Assembly (NCBI GenBank): GCA_001817805.1
Contig: MHJB01000037.1
Span: 1 to 13,002 of the forward strand
DNA from: Candidatus Colwellbacteria bacterium RIFCSPLOWO2_12_FULL_43_11
GTDB taxonomy: Bacteria; Patescibacteriota; Minisyncoccia; UBA6257; Colwellbacteraceae
DNA: 13,002 bases
Direction of reading: 5' to 3'
Shown in pieces: positions 6,714 through 12,172 of this stretch. The notes below the pieces were generated by a model that saw only the letters and a program-made list of their open reading frames with translations, made no database searches and was not told the origin of the DNA. The position numbers and the translations under genes are program-made. Position 1 is the first letter of the stretch; every line of letters starts with the position of its first letter.

Positions 6714-7097
6714 TTACTTTAGTTCGGTTTTTCTCTTACCGCTGCCGGCAGTCTTTCTGACATTTCCCCTCACAGTTCTGGAGTTGGTCTTGGTCCTTTG
6801 CCCTCTTACCGGTAAGCGTTTAATATGTCTAATACCCCGATAAGATTTTATTTCTTTCAGACGGCCAATATTCTGTTTTAATACCTGCCTCAGCTCTCCC
6901 TCAATCTTATAAGTTTTATCAAGCTCATTCTTAATCTTATCGATTTCTTCGGGCTTTAACTCTTTAGCCTTCTTCCCGGGATTTATTTTGGTCACGTCGC
7001 AAATTTTAATAGCCGAAGTTTTGCCTATGCCGTAAAGATAAGTAAGCGCGATGTCCACGCGCTTCTCATCCGGTATATTTACGCCTACCAATCTCAT
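6714..7097 (-). CDS. rpsM: 30S ribosomal protein S13
   Basis: Head protein of the small subunit, forming intersubunit bridges and contacting P-site tRNA through its basic tail. The 127 residues start MRLVGVNIPDEKRVDIALTY, equivalent to the usual MARIAGVNIP opening. They continue with YGIGKTSAIKIC (the helix-hairpin-helix-like region), then LRQVLKQNIGRLKEIKSYRG, RHIKRLPVRGQRTKTNSRT and a lysine/arginine-rich end. The gene follows rpmJ by five bases and has one of the few clear Shine-Dalgarno sequences in the window (AAGGA at 7110-7106, eight bases from the ATG). Confidence 0.97.
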   Translation of the reverse strand: MRLVGVNIPDEKRVDIALTYLYGIGKTSAIKICDVTKINPGKKAKELKPEEIDKIKNELDKTYKIEGELRQVLKQNIGRLKEIKSYRGIRHIKRLPVRGQRTKTNSRTVRGNVRKTAGSGKRKTELK

Positions 7098-7102
7098 AAT
7101 AT

Positions 7103-7216
7103 TTATCCTTGTCGCTGTTTATGTTTTGGAATTTTACATACGACATAAATCCGTCCTTTGCGGCGGACGGTTTTACAATTATTACAAATCTTTTTTACTG
7201 ACGCCCTAACTTTCAT
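7103..7216 (-). CDS. rpmJ: 50S ribosomal protein L36
   Basis: Small zinc-ribbon protein of the large subunit, 37 residues. My translation reads MKVRASVKKICNNCKTVRRK followed by GRIYVVCKIPKHKQRQG. The zinc ligands C11, C14, C27 and H32 are all present in the C-x2-C-x12-C-x4-H spacing of the zinc-binding (C+) form. The gene sits between infA (one base away) and rpsM (five bases), the normal infA-rpmJ-rpsM order. AGAAGG (7229-7224), seven bases before the ATG, is a good Shine-Dalgarno. The isoleucine inserted in the IPKHKQRQG end is a normal variant. Confidence 0.97.
   Translation of the reverse strand: MKVRASVKKICNNCKTVRRKGRIYVVCKIPKHKQRQG
7106..7110 (-). promoter_or_regulatory. Shine-Dalgarno of rpsM
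   Basis: AAGGA lies within the last codons of rpmJ, eight bases before the rpsM ATG at 7097. It is notable because most starts in this window have no such motif. Confidence 0.7.
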
Positions 7217-7217
7217 A

Positions 7218-7418
7218 TCATAGCCTTCTTGTTATACGCCCCCGTTTATCGTCGTATTCAGTAAGCTCGACTGTTACCTTATCTCCCAGTAAGATTTTGA
7301 TCCGATACATCCTTATCTTACCGGAGGCGTAAGCCAATAACTCCCGGCCATCGTCCAACTTTACCTTGAAAGTAGCTCCTGGCAGAGTTTCTAATACAGT
7401 TCCGTTTACCTTTTCCAA
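7218..7418 (-). CDS. infA: Translation initiation factor IF-1 (TTG start)
   Basis: OB-fold factor that occupies the ribosomal A site during initiation. From TTG at 7418 the product has 66 residues: EKVNGTVLETLPGATFKVKL, then GRELLAYASGKIRMYRIKIL, LGDKVTVELTEYDDKRGRIT and RRL, matching IF-1 end to end but missing about five N-terminal residues of the 72-residue E. coli protein. No ATG or GTG occurs upstream in frame near enough. The alternative is an ATT at 7427, which would add three residues (MAP then L), giving a start closer to the usual MA-; ATT is rare as a start codon but is known for infC. The gene is 13 bases after the 539-aa gene and one base before rpmJ. Product identity is certain; the start is not. 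Confidence 0.93.
   Translation of the reverse strand: MEKVNGTVLETLPGATFKVKLDDGRELLAYASGKIRMYRIKILLGDKVTVELTEYDDKRGRITRRL
7224..7229 (-). promoter_or_regulatory. Shine-Dalgarno of rpmJ
   Basis: AGAAGG inside the 3' end of infA, seven bases upstream of the rpmJ ATG at 7216. It supports the small rpmJ reading frame. Confidence 0.7.
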
Positions 7419-7431
7419 CGGGGCAATATTA

Positions 7432-9051
7432 TCACAATGCGTAATCTAAGTCAACGACTATCTTGCTCGGATTTTTAGGGGCATACCTCACCCAAAGAGG
7501 CCAAAAACTCACTTCTCCCGACCTAAAACCGGGTATCAAATAAACCAGGCTGCTAATCTCAGATTTGCTCTTGCCCGCTGCCTTAGCCTCAAAATCTTCT
7601 ACATTAAATGGCCTTGCCCAGCTCGATTTAAAGGCTAAATTAAAGCTCATTTTATTATTAGCTATATCCAATTTAGGTTCTCCGTATCCTTTGTCCGATT
7701 CTTGAAGTGAATGACTGAGTAACACTAAATCTGTCTTTGACTCTCCGGCTACTTTACTGGCCAGAGCCGACATTAAGTCGTCTTGTTTAAAACCGAAAAC
7801 TTTAAGCTCTCCTGAGGCCGTTACGGAAAAGTTGCCGCTACTATCCACTTCTTTATTAATATCTTCTTTGGTAACGGAAAAAATATTAGCCTTATCCAAA
7901 ACCTTTATATCTTTCGGTATATCAAGCGCCACTTTCGTATTAGCAAGAGATTTTAACTCGGCCTCCAAATCGGCTTTAGCTTTTGTTATATCATCTTCCG
8001 TTGGAACCTTTATTTCACCTATAAACCCTCCTATCATTGGGTCTGTAGAAGTCCCGTAGAAAGCATCGTACTTGGGCGATCCTTGAAGCCCGGGAATTCT
8101 GAATTTTACTATCGGACCAATATTATATCCCTCTCCCGCCTTATCTGCTGTTACCGACACTTCAATGCTCGTTGCCACAATTTTGCCGTCAACAATTTTG
8201 GCTCCGGGCACGGTTATCTTTTTATCCGTCCTAAATATTTTCCCATCAGGCGTAGAAAATCTGGTATTCTGCACCAGCGGTTGGGACTCGGAGCTATACT
8301 CGTTATAAACGGTTATCAATCCCCTTGCTTTCCTTTCCACTTGTTCACTGCCCGTTGCCGGATAAGGGCTAACCTTATTCACCGGGTATATAAAGATCTG
8401 TCCCGGTATTTCAATGCTACTTTCCAAAACAGATGGAGCTTCTCTTGTAGTGGAAACACTAACTATTCCACTAAAGTCCCAGTTAATTTTTTCCAAGGTT
8501 ATCTTAATTGTCGCCTTAGGCAAAACATAAACTGCCAACCATGAAAGGAGTAATGCCAGAGCCAACATACCACCGACTCTAAAAAATTTATTTCTGATTA
8601 AAGCGAATTTAGGCCGCACTTCATCCAAAGTTGGCTTACTCTGCCATAACCAAGAATGCTCTTTTTTATCTTCCAGTATAGACTTGGTTTTCCTTATTTT
8701 GGATGATTCATGTTCGGGCATAGACCCTTCGGGTTCACCATCAGCCACATCAATTTTTCTGGCTTCTTTTATTACCACATCGGTTACGGATCTCTTCTTC
8801 CCGAAAAACGGATTAGTGGACTTGATGTCATACGCGTCAGCCAACTCTATGACGTCTTCATCAACCGACTCGATATACACAGTCTTGCCGGCCGAAGCAC
8901 TCTCTCTCTTTAAAAGCTTAAAATTATTTCTCGAAGCGGCTAGTTCCGAACCCTTCGGAATATAAAGAGATACCTCCTTCTCTGTAGCCTTAATAACCTT
9001 TTCTATAATTAGAGTTACCGGGTCGGTTTTATTGATATATATTTTCTTCAT
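7432..9051 (-). CDS. Large bitopic membrane protein with baseplate J-like extracytoplasmic region
   Basis: A 539-residue protein of unproven function. Residues 1 to about 75 form a compact alpha/beta-looking cytoplasmic domain (VTLIIEKVIKATEKEVSLYI, IPKGSEL, NNFKLLKRE). A charged, likely disordered linker follows (about 80-155), then one strong transmembrane helix at about 159-177 (GGMLALALLLSWLAVYVLP), and about 360 residues outside. Part of the outer region (241-342) reads RKARGLITVYNEYSSESQPL, NTRFSTPDGKIFR, VPGAK and KAGEGYNIGP. Patescibacterial proteins of this type are often labelled baseplate J-like. No signal peptidase or lipobox motif is seen, and there are no cysteines in the ectodomain. 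The gene starts three bases after the FtsA-like gene, so they probably form a functional pair. A phage origin is unlikely given the housekeeping context. Confidence 0.75.
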   Translation of the reverse strand: MKKIYINKTDPVTLIIEKVIKATEKEVSLYIPKGSELAASRNNFKLLKRESASAGKTVYIESVDEDVIELADAYDIKSTNPFFGKKRSVTDVVIKEARKIDVADGEPEGSMPEHESSKIRKTKSILEDKKEHSWLWQSKPTLDEVRPKFALIRNKFFRVGGMLALALLLSWLAVYVLPKATIKITLEKINWDFSGIVSVSTTREAPSVLESSIEIPGQIFIYPVNKVSPYPATGSEQVERKARGLITVYNEYSSESQPLVQNTRFSTPDGKIFRTDKKITVPGAKIVDGKIVATSIEVSVTADKAGEGYNIGPIVKFRIPGLQGSPKYDAFYGTSTDPMIGGFIGEIKVPTEDDITKAKADLEAELKSLANTKVALDIPKDIKVLDKANIFSVTKEDINKEVDSSGNFSVTASGELKVFGFKQDDLMSALASKVAGESKTDLVLLSHSLQESDKGYGEPKLDIANNKMSFNLAFKSSWARPFNVEDFEAKAAGKSKSEISSLVYLIPGFRSGEVSFWPLWVRYAPKNPSKIVVDLDYAL

Positions 9052-9054
9052 AGA

Positions 9055-9966
9055 TTAAGGCATCAGCCACTTTATTCTTCTTTTGGCCAATTGGTTAAGC
9101 CAGTCATAAACATTATAAGGCGGATTATTAACTAAATCACTAATATTTATCTCCTGCTCTAATATATGTAGTTTCCCCCTCTTCTTCCCTAAAGCCAAAG
9201 CCTTACCATTTATTTCTTGAGGCAAAGAAAAGCTGCTCTTTAAATAAACTGGCGGCAATTTTTTTAACCCCAGCCCCGATAAATTTCTTAAGCTGAGAGT
9301 CAGCCCATCGGTAAATTTTTTGAAAGACGACTGGAAAACTTTTTTCATCTTTTCCGTTGCTATTGGAGATATGTCTTGTGCCACAAATTTTTCATATATT
9401 TCCCGGGCCGTTTCGTGTAATACGCCGAATTCTTCGGTATAAGCGGAAATAACATCCTTGAGGCCCCAATTAAACTCATTAAGATAAGAGGTCCTCGTTG
9501 GCGTCACCAGAAATACCTTAGTAATCTCATCTTTTATGTCCAGGTATAGAAGATGGCTCGCAGCCAAAGATTTCGACAAAAGATATGACTCGGCGCTCGA
9601 TAGCTCTAAAACCTCGGGCAATTCCTCTTGTTTGTTTGGATTTATATTTAAAACACCCCGTTTAACCATAGTAATAGAAAGGGATATTTCTATGGTTTTC
9701 CCGGAAAAACCATGAGGGTTCAAAACTTCATGCCCATCAACTTTTATCCCCACCACTCTCACTCCCGCCAAAATAAGGTCCACTTCGCTTACGCCTAACC
9801 TTTCCGCGGCTTCATTTCTTAAGACATCAAAAGACTTCCAAACTACTTTAGATAGATAGTTTTCCAAGTCGGCTTCACTAATTTCCCCCTTCGATTCATG
9901 AGGTATGACTACCGAAGAAAAAACCGTAATGGCCGAATCCGAATCAAGGCCTAAGACTTTAGTCAC
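9055..9966 (-). CDS. Divergent FtsA/PilM-like actin-fold protein
   Basis: A 303-residue cytoplasmic protein that I place, with moderate confidence, in the FtsA/PilM branch of the actin superfamily. GVRVVGIKVDGHEVLNPHGF (68-87) resembles the SHS2-type 1C subdomain of FtsA (NPVGxxG pattern). YLDIKDEITKVFLV (141-154) sits where FtsA has the phosphate-2 motif (DIGGGTTD). FNWGLKDVISAYTEEFGVLH (165-184) with AREIYEKF sits where FtsA has the GG-x-x-x-T helix and AE-x-x-K. All these motifs are degenerate, and the phosphate-1 region (VLGLDSDSAI, 4-13) lacks DxGT/S. ATP binding is therefore doubtful. The GTG start at 9966 is fixed by an in-frame TAG two codons upstream. The membrane-protein partner follows after three bases. 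A TATAAT box lies seven bases upstream. Confidence 0.62.
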   Translation of the reverse strand: MTKVLGLDSDSAITVFSSVVIPHESKGEISEADLENYLSKVVWKSFDVLRNEAAERLGVSEVDLILAGVRVVGIKVDGHEVLNPHGFSGKTIEISLSITMVKRGVLNINPNKQEELPEVLELSSAESYLLSKSLAASHLLYLDIKDEITKVFLVTPTRTSYLNEFNWGLKDVISAYTEEFGVLHETAREIYEKFVAQDISPIATEKMKKVFQSSFKKFTDGLTLSLRNLSGLGLKKLPPVYLKSSFSLPQEINGKALALGKKRGKLHILEQEINISDLVNNPPYNVYDWLNQLAKRRIKWLMP

Positions 9967-9979
9967 TACCTAAATTATA
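9967..9979 (-). promoter_or_regulatory. Candidate promoter -10 box for the FtsA-like gene, leaderless spacing
   Basis: TATAAT on the minus strand (9979-9974) is followed by TTAGGTA and then the GTG start at 9966. A box 6-7 bases before the start codon is the arrangement seen for leaderless transcripts in several bacteria. A convincing -35 hexamer is not present at 17 bases (TCCTTA at that position). It lies just outside the left end of the inverted-repeat element. Confidence 0.38.
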
Positions 9980-9997
9980 AACCCAGTACATACTTCT

Positions 9998-10015
9998 AAG
10001 GAAGCATCTCTTTTC
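9998..10015. repeat. Terminal inverted repeat, left copy
   Basis: Eighteen bases identical to the reverse complement of 10270-10287. A shorter outer match, ATACTTC (9990-9996) with GAAGTAT (10294-10300), extends the symmetry with unequal spacing, one base on the left and six on the right. Confidence 0.85.
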
Positions 10016-10069
10016 TAAACTACCTCTCAGCCGCCCAGCGAGCGGCTTCGTTGTGTTACGTCGTTCGCT

Positions 10070-10084
10070 TACCCCGCCTCTTAG
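10070..10084. repeat. Inner 15-bp inverted repeat, left arm
   Basis: TACCCCGCCTCTTAG is the exact reverse complement of 10204-10218. Part of it (CGCCTC, 10075-10080) can instead fold locally with GAGGCG (10085-10090) around a TTAG loop, so the two pairings exclude each other. Confidence 0.8.
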
Positions 10085-10106
10085 GAGGCGTACGAAACGT
10101 TCCGCA

Positions 10107-10148
10107 GGTGTGTTCAGCTTGGTCCCCGTTACAACGGGTGAACACACC
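10107..10148. repeat. Long hairpin in element core
   Basis: GGTGTGTTCA (10107-10116) pairs with TGAACACACC (10139-10148). Inside, CCCGTT (10125-10130) pairs with AACGGG (10133-10138) around a two-base turn, which would open slightly in RNA. An eight-base one-sided bulge (10117-10124) separates the stems. Confidence 0.75.
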
Positions 10149-10150
10149 GA

Positions 10151-10183
10151 GGAGGAAGAAAATCCGGCCGCTGGAGCCGGATT
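10151..10183 (-). terminator. Possible intrinsic terminator for the rpoD-alaS transcript
   Basis: On the minus strand AATCCGGC (10183-10176), a seven-base loop and GCCGGATT (10168-10161) form an 8-bp GC-rich stem. TTCTTCC follows directly, giving a short T-rich run (ATTTTCTT including the stem end). It lies about 105 bases after the alaS stop, where a terminator would make sense. The T-run is interrupted, so strength is uncertain. Confidence 0.35.
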
Positions 10184-10203
10184 ATTCTGGTTTCGGTAGA
10201 CAA

Positions 10204-10218
10204 CTAAGAGGCGGGGTA
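10204..10218. repeat. Inner 15-bp inverted repeat, right arm
   Basis: Exact reverse complement of 10070-10084. Pairing of the two arms would close a domain holding the hairpins at 10107-10148 and 10161-10183. Confidence 0.8.
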
Positions 10219-10233
10219 CCATGCCCGCTCACT

Positions 10234-10253
10234 CCTGCCTACCGGCAGGCAGG
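10234..10253. repeat. Palindromic CCTGCC...GGCAGG repeat unit
   Basis: CCTGCCTACCGGCAGGCAGG is a near-perfect palindrome, with CCTGCC (10234-10239) pairing with GGCAGG (10248-10253). From memory, closely similar sequences, read in frame as PAYRQAG or LPTGRQA, recur across many Patescibacteria assemblies, which suggests a dispersed repeat. I cannot search for it here. Confidence 0.6.
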
Positions 10254-10269
10254 CCTTAGCACGCGCTAT

Positions 10270-10287
10270 GAAAAGAGATGCTTCCTT
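10270..10287. repeat. Terminal inverted repeat, right copy
   Basis: Reverse complement of 9998-10015 without mismatch. It begins only one base beyond the alaS stop codon (10289-10291), so the element edge and the gene end almost coincide. Confidence 0.85.
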
Positions 10288-10288
10288 T

Positions 10289-12172
10289 TTATTGAAGTAT
10301 AGCCTTGATTCTTCTTACTCCTTGAGAAACCGCCTCTTCTTTCAGGATTTTAAAGTGCCCCAGTTCGCTCGTACTCTTAACGTGCGGTCCGCCACAGAAC
10401 TCTTTACTAAAAGGCTTGCCATCTTTGTCTTCAAGAAAATAAACAGAGACTACGTCACCATATTTGGCTCCAAACTCCATCTCCGCTCCTATTTTTTCCG
10501 CCTCCTCTTTAGACATCTCCCTCCTCACCATATCCAATCTCGCCTGTATTTTTTCGTTGACTAAGTCCTCAACCAGCTTAATCTCCTCGGACGTCATTTT
10601 CTGTGGATGGGAGAAATCAATGCGTAATCTCTCCGCTGTGATATTACTACCTCTTTGCTTAACATGTGGCCCTAAAACTCTCTGAAGCGAAGCCAAAAGC
10701 AAGTGGTGAGCAGTATGAAGTCTAATTGTTTCCTCTTTAGTATCAGCTAGACCTCCTTTAAATTTCTCTTGAATTCCGGCCTTGGAGATTTCTTGGTGTT
10801 TCTCCATTTCTTTATGAAAACCTTCCTCGTCAACTTCAATCCCTCTTTCTCTGGCAAGCTCGGTGGTCATCTCAAATGGGAAGCCATGTGTAGTAAATAA
10901 TGTACTTGCTTGGGCTCCGGAAACACGACCTCCGACGGCAACTTTTTCAAATTCACGCATACCGGTAACAAGAGTATGTCTAAACCTTTCTTCCTCGGCT
11001 CCTGCTTCCGATAATATTTTTTTTCTGTTTTTATCCAAATCGGGATAAGAATTTTTATAGGAATCGATAACGCTATTAATTCCCTCTTCCAGTACGCCGT
11101 CTCCCTTGCCCAATTTATCTATATGGAAAATCGCTCGCCTCAAAAGACGACGCACTACATATCCTCTCTCATTATTAGAGGGCATCATCCCGTCAGCCAT
11201 CACAAAAGTGGCAGCTCGCAAATGGTCGGCTACAACACGAAATGATTTCTTATACTTTTCGTCGAGATAGTTAGCTTTACTGCCATTTCTACCAAGGGCA
11301 GATTGTATACCGGCTACAATAGCCTCCAATGTATCGATTTTAAAAACATCGGGGTTCCCGTTTGAAGCCGCTGTTATCCTTTCCAATCCGCCGCCAAAAT
11401 CCACATTTCTTTGAGGCAGCTTACCGAAAGATCCATCCGCGTTTTTTATATACTCCATAAAAACGGAGTTACCTATCTCCATAAATCTGCCGCAGTCGCA
11501 ATTAGGATGGCATTTGTCGCCAAATTTAGTGTCGTGTGTCAACCCAAAATCATAAAAAACCTCCGAATCCGGTCCGCCTGGTTCGCCTGCGGGCATCGTT
11601 TCCGGAACTCCCGACCTACTCCACCAGTTTTTCTTGGCTTCATAGTAGAATATGCGCCCTCCCTGCATCCCCTTCTCATAACCATCCTGTTCACTACCGA
11701 TATGAATATCTTTAGCCTCGATACCGCTCTCTTTAAATAATCTTTTCCAAATTTCAACGGATTCATCGTCCTTTGGAATATCCAAAGACTCATCCCCGGC
11801 AAAAACAGTCACATAAAGTTTACTAGGGTCTAACCCAACACTTTCTGTTAAAAATCCGAAGAACCACGGTAATTGTTCAGCCTTGAAATAATCGCCCAAA
11901 GACCAATTGCCCAACATCTCAAAGAATGTTGTGTGCCTGTTATCGCCTACTTCTTCTATATCCATTGATCGCAAACACTTTTGCGAATTGACCAATCTAT
12001 TGCCCATTGGATGTTTCTCCCCGAGCAAATATGGAATCAAGGGCTGCATACCGCTGCCGGTAAACAGCGTTGTGGGATCGTTTTCCGGAACCAAAGAAGC
12101 CGAAGGAATTATTTTATGCCCTTGGCTTTCAAAAAATTTAAGATATTTTTGTCTGATATCTCTCGATGTCAT
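10289..12172 (-). CDS. alaS: Alanyl-tRNA synthetase, compact form without C-Ala domain
   Basis: Charges tRNA-Ala and removes mischarged Ser/Gly. It has 627 residues against about 875 in E. coli. The class II aminoacylation domain (about 1-250) includes FTGSGMQPLIPYLLG (37-51), motif 2 DNRHTTFFEML (77-87) and motif 3 GGGLERI (260-266). The tRNA-recognition region (about 250-460) contains PSNNERGYVVRRLLRRAI. The editing domain (about 480-625) keeps all four zinc ligands: H486 and H490 in HTAHH, C593 and H597 in CGGPH. It ends at GVRRIKAILQ, where other AlaRS continue into a coiled coil and DHHA1/C-Ala domain. The usual GPCGPC motif is EPGGPD here, and a separate CHPNCDCG cluster occurs at 221-228. 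The start codon overlaps the rpoD stop by one base (TAATG). Confidence 0.95.
   Translation of the reverse strand: MTSRDIRQKYLKFFESQGHKIIPSASLVPENDPTTLFTGSGMQPLIPYLLGEKHPMGNRLVNSQKCLRSMDIEEVGDNRHTTFFEMLGNWSLGDYFKAEQLPWFFGFLTESVGLDPSKLYVTVFAGDESLDIPKDDESVEIWKRLFKESGIEAKDIHIGSEQDGYEKGMQGGRIFYYEAKKNWWSRSGVPETMPAGEPGGPDSEVFYDFGLTHDTKFGDKCHPNCDCGRFMEIGNSVFMEYIKNADGSFGKLPQRNVDFGGGLERITAASNGNPDVFKIDTLEAIVAGIQSALGRNGSKANYLDEKYKKSFRVVADHLRAATFVMADGMMPSNNERGYVVRRLLRRAIFHIDKLGKGDGVLEEGINSVIDSYKNSYPDLDKNRKKILSEAGAEEERFRHTLVTGMREFEKVAVGGRVSGAQASTLFTTHGFPFEMTTELARERGIEVDEEGFHKEMEKHQEISKAGIQEKFKGGLADTKEETIRLHTAHHLLLASLQRVLGPHVKQRGSNITAERLRIDFSHPQKMTSEEIKLVEDLVNEKIQARLDMVRREMSKEEAEKIGAEMEFGAKYGDVVSVYFLEDKDGKPFSKEFCGGPHVKSTSELGHFKILKEEAVSQGVRRIKAILQ

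Larger units (their letters stand above)
9998..10287. mobile_element. Nested inverted-repeat element, MITE-like or structured RNA (unclassified)
   Basis: A 290-bp element fills most of the 322-bp gene-free stretch between alaS and the FtsA-like gene. Its ends are a perfect 18-bp inverted repeat, AAGGAAGCATCTCTTTTC (9998-10015) and its complement (10270-10287). A second perfect 15-bp inverted repeat, TACCCCGCCTCTTAG (10070-10084) with its complement (10204-10218), lies within. An adjoining 8-bp stem (10091-10098 with 10190-10198, one bulged G) extends it. Local hairpins are at 10029-10047, 10107-10148, 10161-10183 and 10234-10253. By hand count 143 of the 240 bases at 10021-10260 are G or C (about 60%), against about 40% in neighbouring genes. 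No transposase or believable protein is encoded and no target-site duplication is evident. It could be a non-autonomous transposable element, a dispersed palindromic repeat, or a folded non-coding RNA. Confidence 0.7.

Noticed and set aside
7432..9051. Prophage tail (baseplate) gene
   Set aside because: The only phage hint is the outer-region resemblance. The protein has a central TM helix, no other phage genes are present and it sits in a core ribosomal locus.
9959..10222. Open frame of 87 codons on the minus strand across the repeat element
   Set aside because: It is built from hairpins and the terminal repeat, has no Shine-Dalgarno or family similarity, and overlaps the GTG of the FtsA-like gene. 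It is a by-product of GC-rich repeat DNA.
9998..10287. RNase P RNA, SRP RNA, 6S RNA or T-box leader
   Set aside because: GAGGAAGAAAATCCGG faintly recalls an RNase P core, but the required downstream partner motifs are absent. Nothing matches SRP or 6S architecture, and a T-box would precede rather than follow alaS.
9990..10300. Target-site duplication flanking the element
   Set aside because: Bases directly outside the terminal repeats do not match as direct repeats. The ATACTTC/GAAGTAT pair is inverted, so it extends the terminal repeat rather than marking a duplication.
10051..10302. Open frame of 83 codons on the plus strand across the repeat element
   Set aside because: It lies opposite the same repeats and runs into the antisense of alaS. 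The EKRCFL string appears on both strands only because the terminal repeat is inverted.
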